64,000 nucleotides of DNA from Burkholderia sp. WSM2232 (GCF_000472545.1 NZ_KI421432.1:124001-188000), one strand, 5' to 3'. Positions 25,231-33,517 are shown, numbered from the stretch's first letter. The notes: a model not told the origin generated them from the sequence alone. Numbers and translations: made by a program.

Positions 25231-26500
25231 TGCGCACCTCGCCATCCGCCTGCACGCGCCACTGCTGGATTGCGTTGTAGTGGTACTGCGAATTGAGCCC
25301 GCGCGCGGCAACCAGTTGTTCCCGCGTGGGCTGCACGTAGCCGGTGGAATCGGTGGCGCGAGACAGCAGCGCGGCGGGCGCGCCATCCCAGCGCCAGTCC
25401 GCTTCGAAGCGCGTCAGCGCGCGGTCGGCGGGCACCCCATCTAGCCGCGCGAGCCGCCAAGACGCGCCGCCGTCCGTGGAAACCTCGACCTTGCGGATGG
25501 TGCCGCGCCCGGACCATGCAATGCCGCTAATCGGGTAATAACCGTGCGTGGTGAGGCGATGCCCCGGCGAGGGCCGCGTGATAACTGACTTCGCATCCAT
25601 CTCGAACACGAACTGACGTGCCGTGCCGTTCGCGAGCAGACTCGTGTACTTCGACGTCTCCTCGCGCGTTTGCAGCGGCGCGTCGACCACTTTCAGCCTG
25701 CGCAGCCATTTGACGTTGGTATTGCCCTCGAAGCCGGGCACGATGAGGCGCAGCGGATAACCGTTCTCGGGCCGCAGGCGCTCGCCGTTCTGCGCGTAGA
25801 CCACGAGCGCGCGCTCCAGAATGCGCTCGAGCGGCAGGCTGCGCGTCATCGCCGCCGCGTCGGCGCCTTCTGCCAGCAGCCAGGCGCCGCGCTGGGCACG
25901 GGTAAGCGCGGATACACCGCCCACCTCTTCGAGCAATGTCGAAAGGCGCACGCCCGTCCATTCGCAACACGACAGCAAACCGTGGGTCAGTTGCACCGGC
26001 AGGCCGCTCGGGCCGTTCCATTCGCTACCGGTATTGCCGGAACATTCAAGGAAGTGAATAGCCGACTGCGCCGGCAGGCGCAGCAGGTCGTCCATCGTGA
26101 AGAGCTTCGGCGTACGCACGAGGCCATGAATCGTCAGACGGTGCTGGTCCGGATCGATGTCGGGCACGCCGCCGTGATGGCGTTCGTAGACGAGGCCATT
26201 CGGAGTGATGGTGCCGTAGAGGTCCGCCAGCGGCGTCATCGACGAAGCGGCGCCGGGCAGCGGCCATGCGCGGGCGCTTCGGCGCACCACCGTCGCCTCG
26301 CGCGGCGACGGCACGCCATACGGATGCTCGAGCACCGGCGCGCCGGGCACGCGGCTGGAGGGCGCGATCTCGAGCGGCTTGAGCAACTCGCTTGCCGCCG
26401 CAGCTTGTGACGCGACGAGGCTGCCCGCCGCAAGCCGTCCAAGCAGACGGCGGCGGCCAGGCGATGGAAGCGGACGGGACGGCGTTTGGCCAGGGCTCAT
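25223..26500 (-). CDS. soxC: SoxC-like sulfite dehydrogenase molybdopterin subunit
   Basis: The 425-residue protein has a Tat-like N-terminus (GRRRLLGRLAAG), the sulfite oxidase fold with the Mo-ligand Cys153 in HFLECSGNTGSEW, and a C-terminal dimerisation domain (GIAWSGRGTIRKVEVSTDGG). It fits the SoxC/sulfite dehydrogenase family in length and motif order. It would be exported folded with its cofactor and oxidise sulfite in the periplasm, passing electrons to the overlapping cytochrome gene product. With the downstream TauD-like enzyme and importer it forms a likely sulfonate desulfonation and sulfite disposal module. Confidence 0.85.
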   Translation of the reverse strand: MSPGQTPSRPLPSPGRRRLLGRLAAGSLVASQAAAASELLKPLEIAPSSRVPGAPVLEHPYGVPSPREATVVRRSARAWPLPGAASSMTPLADLYGTITPNGLVYERHHGGVPDIDPDQHRLTIHGLVRTPKLFTMDDLLRLPAQSAIHFLECSGNTGSEWNGPSGLPVQLTHGLLSCCEWTGVRLSTLLEEVGGVSALTRAQRGAWLLAEGADAAAMTRSLPLERILERALVVYAQNGERLRPENGYPLRLIVPGFEGNTNVKWLRRLKVVDAPLQTREETSKYTSLLANGTARQFVFEMDAKSVITRPSPGHRLTTHGYYPISGIAWSGRGTIRKVEVSTDGGASWRLARLDGVPADRALTRFEADWRWDGAPAALLSRATDSTGYVQPTREQLVAARGLNSQYHYNAIQQWRVQADGEVRNA

Positions 26501-26603
26501 TGTGGCAGCGGCGCTTCATTGAGAAGTCGACGATGCTAGCAATGCGCGCGCTCGCGGCCAAACGATCAATCGTGATATGCAATGCAGCGAATCCAGGTTC
26601 GCT

Positions 26604-27947
26604 CTACTCGACCGTGGCCGCCGGCACCTGCATCAGATTGCGCAGCGTCAGTCTTGCCTCCAGCCCGCCGCCGGCCCGGTTGCGCAGTTCGAGCGTTGCA
26701 TCCATCGCCAGCGCGAGTTGACGCGCGATCGCAAGGCCAAGACCTGTGCCGCCCGTTTGACGGTTGCGCGAACCTTCGAGCCTGTAGAACGGCTGGAACA
26801 CATTTTCAAGCGAATCAGCAGGAATGCCGGGGCCGCGGTCGAGCACCGAGATGGTGGCCTGCTGGTCTGCGGACATGGCAATCTGTATCTGCGCCGCGCC
26901 GCCGAACTTCAACGCGTTATCCACCAGATTGCCGACGATGCGCCGCAGCGCCTGCGGGCGTGTCATCACCGGCGTGCCGAAGCGGCCTTCCAGCGAGACG
27001 TCCTGATCCGCATCCACGTAATCGCACACGAGACTGTCGAACAGCGCATCCGGATCGATGCGGCGCGGCATTTCGGTCGCGCCGTGCAAGGTGCGCGCGT
27101 AGGTAACGCCTTCTTTTACGAGCGCCTCCATTTCCTGCAAGTCCTGACGCAGTTTCGCGCTTTCCGGTTCGCCGTCCATCATGTCGACACGCAGACGCAT
27201 GCGCGTGATCGGCGTTTGCAGATCGTGCGAAATGGCCGCCAGAATCTGCATGCGCTCGGTCACATACATCGCAATACGTTCCTGCATCGCATTGAATGCG
27301 CGCGCCGCGCGCGCGACTTCCGAAGGCCCGCTTTCGCTGAGCCGCCCGGCCTTGAGGTCGGGGCCGAGCGCATCCGCAGCAACCGCCAGTTGATGCAGCG
27401 GGCGCGTGGCCGTGCGCACCGCGAACCAGCAGCAGCCGAGCAGCACGGCGAGTTGCAGCAGCAGCACGAGCGGCAGCCATTGCGAGAGCGGCGCGCCGGA
27501 CATCGGACGCATGTCGATGGTAAGCGGCGTGCCGTCACGCAGTTTCAGGTGGACCTGCAGGCGTTCACGGTCGCCGGGCACCGCATTGACTGTGAGCGGG
27601 TAGCTGGTGCCGATGCCTTCGGCAATGGAACGCGCGACGCGCGCCGACAGGTTCGCATCCACGGGGCCGCCGCTCACGCCCGGACCCAGCACGAACTCGT
27701 AGCTGCGCCGCGCGAGCCGCGGCAGCCACTGAGCGCGTTCGTTCGCCGGCAGGTGATCGAGCAGCGCCACCGAGCTCGCGACCTCGCGCTCGATGTAGCC
27801 CATCATCACGTTCGTCATGGTCTGGTCGCGTTCGGTCATGGTGAGCCAGAACGACAACGCCTGCGCCGACGCGAGCCCGACAAACAGAATCACGGTCAAA
27901 CGCGCGAACAGCGTGCGCGGCCAGTGCAGCGACGCAAGCAGCTTCAT
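26604..27947 (-). CDS. Sensor histidine kinase (EnvZ/HprS-like layout)
   Basis: This 447-residue kinase has two membrane helices (about 11-36 and 157-177) around a periplasmic domain of about 120 residues, a HAMP domain, the H-box with His241 in ISHDLQTPITRMRL, then the N-box VGNLVDNALKFG and the G-boxes DRGPGIP and GTGLGLAIARQ. Its ATG overlaps the regulator stop (ATGA). The stimulus is unknown. Nearby genes (sulfite dehydrogenase, Ohr, and DipZ and redoxin further left) make a periplasmic oxidative or sulfur signal attractive but unproven. Confidence 0.9.
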   Translation of the reverse strand: MKLLASLHWPRTLFARLTVILFVGLASAQALSFWLTMTERDQTMTNVMMGYIEREVASSVALLDHLPANERAQWLPRLARRSYEFVLGPGVSGGPVDANLSARVARSIAEGIGTSYPLTVNAVPGDRERLQVHLKLRDGTPLTIDMRPMSGAPLSQWLPLVLLLQLAVLLGCCWFAVRTATRPLHQLAVAADALGPDLKAGRLSESGPSEVARAARAFNAMQERIAMYVTERMQILAAISHDLQTPITRMRLRVDMMDGEPESAKLRQDLQEMEALVKEGVTYARTLHGATEMPRRIDPDALFDSLVCDYVDADQDVSLEGRFGTPVMTRPQALRRIVGNLVDNALKFGGAAQIQIAMSADQQATISVLDRGPGIPADSLENVFQPFYRLEGSRNRQTGGTGLGLAIARQLALAMDATLELRNRAGGGLEARLTLRNLMQVPAATVE

Positions 27948-28684
27948 TGCTGATCCTCGATTACCTGCACGGCGGCCGAAAACACATAGCCCTCGCTGCG
28001 CAGCGTCTTGATGTAACGCGGTTCGCGCGCGACGTCGCGCAAACGCTGACGCAGGCGGCTCACCATCAGGTCGATCGAGCGGTCGAACGGATCTGACTGA
28101 CGGCCTTGCGTCAGGTTGAGCAGTTGATCGCGCGTCAACACGCGCTGCGGATGGTCGAGAAACACGCGCAGCAAGCGGTATTCGGCGCCGCTGAGCGCCA
28201 CCATGGTGCCTTCCGGATCGAGCAGATGGCGCGCCGTGGTGTCGAGCCGCCAGTCGCCGAAGCCGAGCATCTGCGCGCTTTCCGTCACCTGCATGCCGGG
28301 CGGCAGCATGCGCGCGCGGCGCAGCACGGCGCGGATGCGCGCGAGCAGTTCGCGCACCGCAAAGGGTTTCGGCAGGTAGTCGTCGGCGCCCATTTCCAGG
28401 CCGAGAATGCGGTCGGCCTCTTCGTTGCGGGCGGTCAGCATCAGCACGGGCACCGTGCGGAACTTGCCGGCGCGCAGTTCGCGGCACAGCACCAGCCCGT
28501 CTTCGCCGGGCATCATCAGATCGAGCACGATCAGGTCCGGCGTGCCCTGGTCCAGCGCGGCGCGCATTTGCCGCCCGTTGGCCGCGAGCGAAACGCGCAT
28601 GCCGTTCTTTTCCAGGTAGCCGGCGATCAGTTCGCGAATGCCGCGATCGTCGTCGACGATCAGTACGTGGTCGATCGTGTCCAT
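27944..28684 (-). CDS. OmpR family response regulator
   Basis: This protein of about 246 residues has a receiver domain (VDDDRG acidic pocket, phospho-Asp in DLIVLDLMMPGEDG, MLTARNEEAD, Lys in YLPKPFAVREL) and an OmpR-type winged helix (LSGAEYRLLRVFLDHPQRVL, then RSIDLMVSRLRQRL). The ATG at 28684 is chosen; an adjacent TTG at 28687 is possible. It is co-transcribed with the downstream kinase (ATGA overlap). OmpR-type proteins bind direct repeats 10-11 bp apart, the spacing seen in the GTATC elements upstream of ohr and dipZ; no binding evidence exists. Confidence 0.9.
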   Translation of the reverse strand: MDTIDHVLIVDDDRGIRELIAGYLEKNGMRVSLAANGRQMRAALDQGTPDLIVLDLMMPGEDGLVLCRELRAGKFRTVPVLMLTARNEEADRILGLEMGADDYLPKPFAVRELLARIRAVLRRARMLPPGMQVTESAQMLGFGDWRLDTTARHLLDPEGTMVALSGAEYRLLRVFLDHPQRVLTRDQLLNLTQGRQSDPFDRSIDLMVSRLRQRLRDVAREPRYIKTLRSEGYVFSAAVQVIEDQQ

Positions 28685-28691
28685 CAATGGA

Positions 28692-28814
28692 TCATCTCTT
28701 TTGACGTTTCACCTGCACCCGGCTCGCGTACAGCATCGAACACTGCACCGGATGCGCCCATTCCGCCGCGACGCCTCCCGCGACGAACGCGATGATTGCC
28801 AGCAGCCGTTTCAT
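28692..28814 (-). CDS. Possible 40-aa coupled small protein
   Basis: The ATG (28814-28812) overlaps the stop of the GFA gene in an ATGA arrangement, and the frame ends 7 bp before the regulator start. The product begins MKRLLAIIAFVAGGVAAEW, a short positively charged and hydrophobic N-terminus like a signal peptide or single membrane anchor, and ends in a basic tail (VKRQKR). Coupling on both sides and the signal-like start favour a real gene. No family is recognised. Confidence 0.45.
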   Translation of the reverse strand: MKRLLAIIAFVAGGVAAEWAHPVQCSMLYASRVQVKRQKR

Positions 28815-29194
28815 GCGTCCTCCACGACGGAAAGACTGGCGCCGTCGGAAAGACCGGCATCCAGCGTATACGGATCGATCCCTTCCAGGCAACCGATATT
28901 GACGCGCCACAGCGCGGCGTCCTTGCGGGTCTGATGAAACGGATAGATACCGCAGTGCTTGCAGAAAAAATGCCGCGCGACGCGTGTGTTGAACTGATAG
29001 AGCGTGAGCGCATCCTCGCCCTGCGTGATGGTCAACTGGTCGCGGGCAAACGGTGGGCTCATCAGCGCGCCCTTGCGGCGGCACAGGCTGCAATTGCAGC
29101 GCGCCGCGGGAGTAACCGGCGTCTTCACTTCGAATCTGACGGCTTTGCAGTGGCAACTGCCCTTGAGCGTCTCAGTGTGCGCTTCGGCCTGCAT
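28811..29194 (-). CDS. GFA family protein (Gfa-like zinc-binding fold)
   Basis: The 127-residue protein has the GFA pattern: GSCHCKAVRFEV, CNCSLCRRKGAL, then FFCKHCGIYPFHQ, giving Cys residues for two zinc sites. The family is named after an S-(hydroxymethyl)glutathione synthase, but most members have no proven activity. It heads the group GFA, small ORF, regulator, kinase on the minus strand, so it may be co-transcribed with the two-component system. It is divergent from ohr. Confidence 0.87.
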   Translation of the reverse strand: MQAEAHTETLKGSCHCKAVRFEVKTPVTPAARCNCSLCRRKGALMSPPFARDQLTITQGEDALTLYQFNTRVARHFFCKHCGIYPFHQTRKDAALWRVNIGCLEGIDPYTLDAGLSDGASLSVVEDA

Positions 29195-29247
29195 GTTGGT
29201 CTCCTGTGACTGGCAATGCCTGCTTTATAGCGCGCGGCCGAGCGGGA

Positions 29248-29294
29248 TTTATGTCGCAATGTATCCGAACCTGCATCTGACACAAAACATTGCA
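29248..29294 (+). promoter_or_regulatory. Partial copy of the conserved GTATC element
   Basis: TTTATGTCGCAATGTATC is followed in exact register by GACACAAAACATTGCA. It aligns base for base in spacing with the first half of the elements at 16347 and 29386 but lacks the terminal GATAC part. It is 265 nt upstream of ohr and only 54 nt from the divergent GFA start. Confidence 0.55.
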
Positions 29295-29385
29295 CCGGGC
29301 GCGTCGCTGCACGGGTTCGCTGTGTGGCGGCACACGTGTGCACTCCAGCGCGACGCGTTGGCCGATTCATCGCCGGCTGCGCCGA

Positions 29386-29463
29386 TTTGTATCGCTCTGT
29401 ATATGGGGCCTCGCGCGATACACAGCATTGCAATACCCGGCTTCGCTGACACAAGCCAGATAC
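29386..29463 (+). promoter_or_regulatory. Conserved promoter-like element upstream of ohr
   Basis: The element starts TTTGTATCGCTCTGTAT, continues with GCGATACACAGCATTGCA, and ends GACACAAGCCAGATAC, 96 nt before the ohr ATG. The last 16-mer differs by one base from that of the dipZ copy. The same order and spacing occur in front of dipZ and the redoxin gene. Confidence 0.65.
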
Positions 29464-29558
29464 CCGCCGCGGTTCTAATCTCGTCAACGACGGATTCGGG
29501 GCAGCGCCTCGGGCTGATCCGGACGGATTGCTTCTGCTTCCCACTTATGGAGAACGAC

Positions 29559-29969
29559 ATGTCAGACAAAGTGCTGTACACCGGCAAGACCCACACCACC
29601 GGCGGACGCGACGGCGCCGCGCGCAGCTCCGACGCGAGGCTCGACGTCAAGCTCGGCTCGCCCGGCGCATCCGCGACCGGCACGAACCCGGAGCAGATGC
29701 TCGCCGCGGGATGGTCCGCGTGCTTCATCGGCGCAATGGGTATTGCCGCGAAGAACCTGGAAGTCTCGCTGCCGGCGGACACGGCTGTAGACGCCGAGAT
29801 CGATCTGGCCATGAACGATAGCGGCTATTTCCTGCGTGCACGGCTCAACGTCAGCCTGCCTGGCATCGCGCGCGACACGGCGCAGAAACTGACGGAGATG
29901 GCGCACCAGACGTGCCCGTATTCGAAGGCTACGCGCGGCAATATCGACGTGACGATCACGGTGGTCTGA
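29559..29969 (+). CDS. ohr: Organic hydroperoxide resistance protein (Ohr/OsmC family)
   Basis: This 136-residue protein has the Ohr/OsmC fold with both reactive cysteines: Cys55 in GWSACFIGAM and Cys119 in QTCPYSKATRGN. It reduces organic hydroperoxides using dihydrolipoyl thiols. The length and the ACF and CPYSKATRGN motifs favour the Ohr branch. RBS GGAG lies 6 nt before the ATG at 29559. No OhrR-type MarR gene adjoins it; two copies of a long conserved element upstream suggest a different control shared with the dipZ/redoxin pair. Confidence 0.88.
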   Translation: MSDKVLYTGKTHTTGGRDGAARSSDARLDVKLGSPGASATGTNPEQMLAAGWSACFIGAMGIAAKNLEVSLPADTAVDAEIDLAMNDSGYFLRARLNVSLPGIARDTAQKLTEMAHQTCPYSKATRGNIDVTITVV

Positions 29970-30044
29970 AGCCGGCCGCTGCCAAGCCGCTGCATCCGGC
30001 GGCTTGATAGCGCGCCGTGGCTCACCGCTGCCGGTGAGTCCGCG

Positions 30045-30380
30045 CTATCGCGCCGTGCTCGCGTCGGGGTCGCCGATTACGCCGAATTCCACGGCCGTCT
30101 TCACGTAGAACAGATGCACGCCCTCGGCGCGCAGCCGCTCGAACAGCGTGCGGGCTTCTTCACTCGTCATCGCCATGACGACCGACAACGGCTGATCCGC
30201 CAGTTCGAAAAAATGCGCGGAATGGACACGGTGGTGGTGGCCGATGCCTTCGCTAGCCGGTATCACAGTCGCGCCGCGCAGGCCGAGTTCGCCGGCCAGA
30301 TTGACGAGCCAGTCGGCGAGCAGCTTGCCGCGATGGCGGCGATCGTGCTGGGTGAAGAAGGTGATCTGGTAGCCATTCAT
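30045..30380 (-). CDS. DUF190 family protein (PII-like fold)
   Basis: This 111-residue protein matches the DUF190 pattern: GYQITFFTQHDRRHRGKLLA, the GATVIPASEGIGHHHRVHS loop and the C-terminal VKTAVEFG strand. The fold resembles GlnB/PII. Members often sit next to CrcB fluoride channel genes, but none is seen here. AAAGGAGG precedes the ATG at 30380, so the longer frame to 30497 is rejected. It follows the pcm gene by 59 bp on the same strand. Confidence 0.85.
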   Translation of the reverse strand: MNGYQITFFTQHDRRHRGKLLADWLVNLAGELGLRGATVIPASEGIGHHHRVHSAHFFELADQPLSVVMAMTSEEARTLFERLRAEGVHLFYVKTAVEFGVIGDPDASTAR

Positions 30381-30439
30381 GTTGATCCTCCTTTGCGCCA
30401 AGCCCTGTTGTGGCCGGGTAGCGCGCCTCGCCACCCGGC

Positions 30440-31324
30440 TCAGGCGAGTGCCAGCAGGCAATGACGGCTGGCCGCCTCGGCCGCGCTCATCGGGCACGGA
30501 CCTCCGCGTTCAGCGCCGCCAACGCCGGCGCTTCCGCCGCCGCTGCCCTTACCGCCTGCATTGCCTGCATTGCCGGCACTGCCTGCGTCGCCTGCACTGC
30601 CGACGCTGCCTGCACTGCCTGCGCTGCAACCACCACCGCCGCCGCCATTGCCACTGCTGCGGCGCGCCGCACCGGACGCGGGCCACGCGTCCGCACCGAC
30701 GAGCGGCACGAAGCTCACTTCGCCGAGCGAGCTGCTTTGATAATCGTCTTCGCCGCAGCGAACGAGTTTGATAAGCCGCTGATAATGGCGGTCCCGGCCC
30801 ACCGGCATCACGATGCGGCCGCCCACGGCGAGCTGTCTGCGCCAGATCTCGGGAATATGCGGGCCGCCCGCCGCCGCGATGATCGCGTCATAAGGCGCGT
30901 GCTCCGCCAGACCCGCGGTGCCGTCGCCGAGATAGACGGTCACGTTGCGAATCTCCAGTCGCGCGAGAATCTCGCGCGCCTTGGCGACGAGCTCCTCGTG
31001 CCGCTCGATCGAATGGACATGTGCGGCAAGCGCGGCAGCCACAGCGGCCGCGTAGCCGGAGCCGGTGCCGACATCGAGCACCACGTCGGCGGGAGAAAGG
31101 TCCGCGGCCTCGATCATCGTCGCAACAATGGCGGGCTGCGAGATGGTCTGCTCGTTGCCGATGGGCAGCGGCCTGTCTTCGTAGGCGAGATCGCGCAGGT
31201 AATCGGGCACGAAGGCCTCGCGGGGCACCCGGCGCATCGCGGCCAGCACTCTCGAATCGCCAATGCCGCGGCGGACAATCTGCCGCTCCACCATGCGCTC
31301 GCGGGCCTCGTTGAAATCGGTCAT
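30440..31324 (-). CDS. pcm: Protein-L-isoaspartate O-methyltransferase with AGX-repeat tail
   Basis: Residues 1-215 form a normal Pcm: MVERQIVRRGIGDSRVLAAM, NEQTISQPAIVATMIEA, the SAM-binding LDVGTGSGYAAAV and the DAIIAAAGGPHIPE motif. It repairs isoaspartyl residues with S-adenosylmethionine. The protein is 294 residues long, about 75 more than usual; residues 224-276 are Gly/Ala/Ser-rich with AGS/AGD/AGN tripeptides. GGAGG precedes the ATG at 31324. It precedes the DUF190 gene. The tail is encoded by a 9-bp tandem repeat and ends in a short non-repetitive helix-like piece. Confidence 0.9.
   Translation of the reverse strand: MTDFNEARERMVERQIVRRGIGDSRVLAAMRRVPREAFVPDYLRDLAYEDRPLPIGNEQTISQPAIVATMIEAADLSPADVVLDVGTGSGYAAAVAAALAAHVHSIERHEELVAKAREILARLEIRNVTVYLGDGTAGLAEHAPYDAIIAAAGGPHIPEIWRRQLAVGGRIVMPVGRDRHYQRLIKLVRCGEDDYQSSSLGEVSFVPLVGADAWPASGAARRSSGNGGGGGGCSAGSAGSVGSAGDAGSAGNAGNAGGKGSGGGSAGVGGAERGGPCPMSAAEAASRHCLLALA
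30551..30625 (-). repeat. 9-bp tandem repeat coding AGX tripeptides in pcm
   Basis: The plus strand shows repeated TGCCTGCRY-type 9-mers encoding AGS, AGS, VGS, AGD, AGS, AGN, AGN, AGG on the minus strand. The period is a multiple of three, so copy changes keep the frame. Confidence 0.85.
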
Positions 31325-31516
31325 CGCCACCTCCGTCTTGCAGACGGCGCCCGCGTGCCGCGTCGCAGCAGAAACGCCGGACAGCTGACATCGACATGAT
31401 GGCCGGCGAACGCGGGAGCTTCGTTCAGTCTACGCCCAGAACGGGCAGTGCAAAACGGGGGCGGCTCAGTAGACGCTCAGGCGCGGCGCGGCAGCCGAAG
31501 CTGCCCGCTCTGCGGC

Positions 31517-31963
31517 TCAGTCGGGAATCTCGGGTTCGACCAGCTTGGCAAGCTGCATCAGCGATTCCTGCCAGCCGAGGTAGCACATCTCCACGGGAAT
31601 CACTTCGGGCACGCCTTCCTGAAGAATCGACACCTCGGTGCCGCACAACACCTTGCGAAATGTGATCGTCGCGGACATTTCGCCGGGCAGGTTCGGATCG
31701 TCGAAGCGGTCGGTGTAGCGGATTTTCTCGGACGGCACGAGTTCGACGTACTCCCCGCCGAACGAGTGGCTGCTGCCGCTGCTGAAGTTGCGAAACGACA
31801 TCTTGTAGGTGCCACCCACGCGGCCCTCGAAGTGGTGAACCTGGCAGGTAAAACCATACGGAGGCAGCCATTTCGCGAGCGCGTCCGGTTCGAGGAACGC
31901 GCGATAAACACGCTCGGCAGGGGCGCGCAGAACGCGGTGGAGTTTGATGGTTCCGGTAGTCAT
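31517..31963 (-). CDS. SRPBCC / AHSA1-like domain protein
   Basis: The 148-residue protein has the SRPBCC (START-like) hydrophobic-cavity fold in its AHSA1 form: HRVLRAPAERVYRAFLEPDA, LAKWLPPYGFTCQVHHFE, then SFGGEYVELVPSEKIRYTD and the C-terminal helix GWQESLMQLAKLVEP. AAAGGCGG precedes the ATG at 31963. The bound ligand is unknown. It lies between pcm (minus) and the EEP gene (plus) with no clear operon partner. Confidence 0.87.
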   Translation of the reverse strand: MTTGTIKLHRVLRAPAERVYRAFLEPDALAKWLPPYGFTCQVHHFEGRVGGTYKMSFRNFSSGSSHSFGGEYVELVPSEKIRYTDRFDDPNLPGEMSATITFRKVLCGTEVSILQEGVPEVIPVEMCYLGWQESLMQLAKLVEPEIPD

Positions 31964-32177
31964 GGTAAGCCGCCTTTCGGTTGAGAAGTGGGACACACTG
32001 CTACGACGATGCGACGGGAGCGAAATCGACACCCCGCACAAAAGAATTTGTCAGACGCCGCCGCGACCGGCGCTCGTGCAGTGCCGGTGCTCCCGCCGTT
32101 TGCGGCCGGCGCGGACGCTTTGGCGTGAGCCGCGTCCCGGCGATAGACTACCAGGACAGCTCTTGCAGGAGGGTCTC

Positions 32178-33050
32178 ATGCGGCTCGTCGACTGGAACAT
32201 TCAGTGGGGACGCGGCGTGGACGGTCGCGTCGATCTCGCCCGCATCGTGCGCGAGGCGCGCGCGCTGTGCGATTTCGACATCATGTGCATGCAGGAAGTG
32301 ACGCGCGGCTTTCATGAGTCGCCGTCGGCGGGAGGGCTCGCGGGCGGTCCGGGCGCCGACCAGTTCGCCGAACTTGCCGCCCTGCTGCCCGGCATGACCG
32401 TGATCGACGCGCCCGGCTCGGACCTTCCGCCCATCGGCACAGGTACCCGGCGGCGTCAGTTCGGGAACGCTATCGTCACGCGCCTGCCGGTCAGGCAGGT
32501 TCTGCGCCACTCGCTGCCCTGGCCCGCCGATCCGGCCAAGCCGTCGATGCTGCGCGTCGCGCTCGAAGCCGTGATCGACACCGACGTTGGACCGTTGCGC
32601 GTCATCAGCACGCATCTGGAGTTTTATTCGGAAACGCAGCGGCTCGCGCAGGTCGAGCGGCTGCGCGAACTGCACCGCGAGGCCTGCGATCACGCGCGAC
32701 GCCCGGCACGGGCGGAAAAGCAGGACAGCCCGTTTGCCGACACGGGGCGTCCAATGAGCGCAATTGTCTGCGGCGACTTCAACAGCGCGTTCGGAGGCGC
32801 AGCCTATCGCAAGATGCTCGAACCGATTGCCGACGCACCCGCGTTCGCCGACGCCTGGACGCGCGCGCACGGCGACAGCGCGCGCGAGCCGACCGTCGGC
32901 TTATACGACAAGGAGCAGTGGCCCGACGGGCCGTTTGCGTGCGACTTCATTTTCGTGACCGAAGACCTGGCGCCGCGCGTGGCTACGTGTGAGGTGGACC
33001 CACACAGCCGGTCGTCCGACCATCAGCCGATGTGGCTCGAGCTGCGGTAA
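32178..33050 (+). CDS. Endonuclease/exonuclease/phosphatase family protein
   Basis: This 290-residue EEP-fold protein starts MRLVDWNIQWGRG with the metal/active-site Asn, followed by MQEVTRG with the metal Glu, RVISTHLEFYS, IVCGDFNSAFGG with the Asp-x-Asn pair, and the final RSSDHQPMW with the catalytic Asp-His. All hallmark residues are present. No signal peptide is visible. GCAGGAGG precedes the ATG at 32178. The substrate (nucleic acid, phosphodiester or lipid) is not evident. Confidence 0.88.
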   Translation: MRLVDWNIQWGRGVDGRVDLARIVREARALCDFDIMCMQEVTRGFHESPSAGGLAGGPGADQFAELAALLPGMTVIDAPGSDLPPIGTGTRRRQFGNAIVTRLPVRQVLRHSLPWPADPAKPSMLRVALEAVIDTDVGPLRVISTHLEFYSETQRLAQVERLRELHREACDHARRPARAEKQDSPFADTGRPMSAIVCGDFNSAFGGAAYRKMLEPIADAPAFADAWTRAHGDSAREPTVGLYDKEQWPDGPFACDFIFVTEDLAPRVATCEVDPHSRSSDHQPMWLELR

Positions 33051-33106
33051 GCGGCGGCCACGTACGACGAAAGCCGGCCCGGCACGACGAAAGCCGCCCC
33101 GGCGCG

Positions 33107-33415
33107 CTAAATGCGTGGCAGGTCGTCAATGCATTTTTCGATGTGGCCGTCGGGGACGTCGGTGTCGATTCCGTCGTGCCCGTTGGTGTGGGAAACGGCC
33201 ACGATCTTCGGCCCGAGAAAGCGCGTGCCGCCGAGCGTGAAAAGGGACCAGACGGCGTCGCCGCGGCGAATCGCGGCCACCACCTGGGCAACTTCGACAA
33301 TGGAAGTCGGCGACAACCAGTTGCGCGTGGCCGGGTCCACAGCCGCCCAGCGCACATGCGTGATCCGGTCGTTCGAAGGGTTGATGCGCACAGCGTCGAT
33401 ACCGAACGTAGCCAT
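33107..33415 (-). CDS. Small hypothetical protein (possible DUF3892-like)
   Basis: The 102-residue protein starts MATFGIDAVRINPSNDRITH and continues HVRWAAVDPATRNWLSP, SIVEVAQVVAAIRRGDAVW and a strand-rich C-terminus. The arrangement of an N-terminal strand, short helix and following strands vaguely recalls DUF3892, but I am not certain. GGGGGA lies 7 nt before the ATG at 33415; the frame to 33532 lacks an RBS. It converges with the EEP gene and appears monocistronic. Confidence 0.6.
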   Translation of the reverse strand: MATFGIDAVRINPSNDRITHVRWAAVDPATRNWLSPTSIVEVAQVVAAIRRGDAVWSLFTLGGTRFLGPKIVAVSHTNGHDGIDTDVPDGHIEKCIDDLPRI

Positions 33416-33517
33416 GATATTTCCCCCAGCACCCTGGCACTGACTGACCATCCTAGCATGATCGTCCAAGGCGTCGAGCGCGGCAAGCGCTGCCCTGTCG
33501 GGGCTTTCGCGGGGCAA

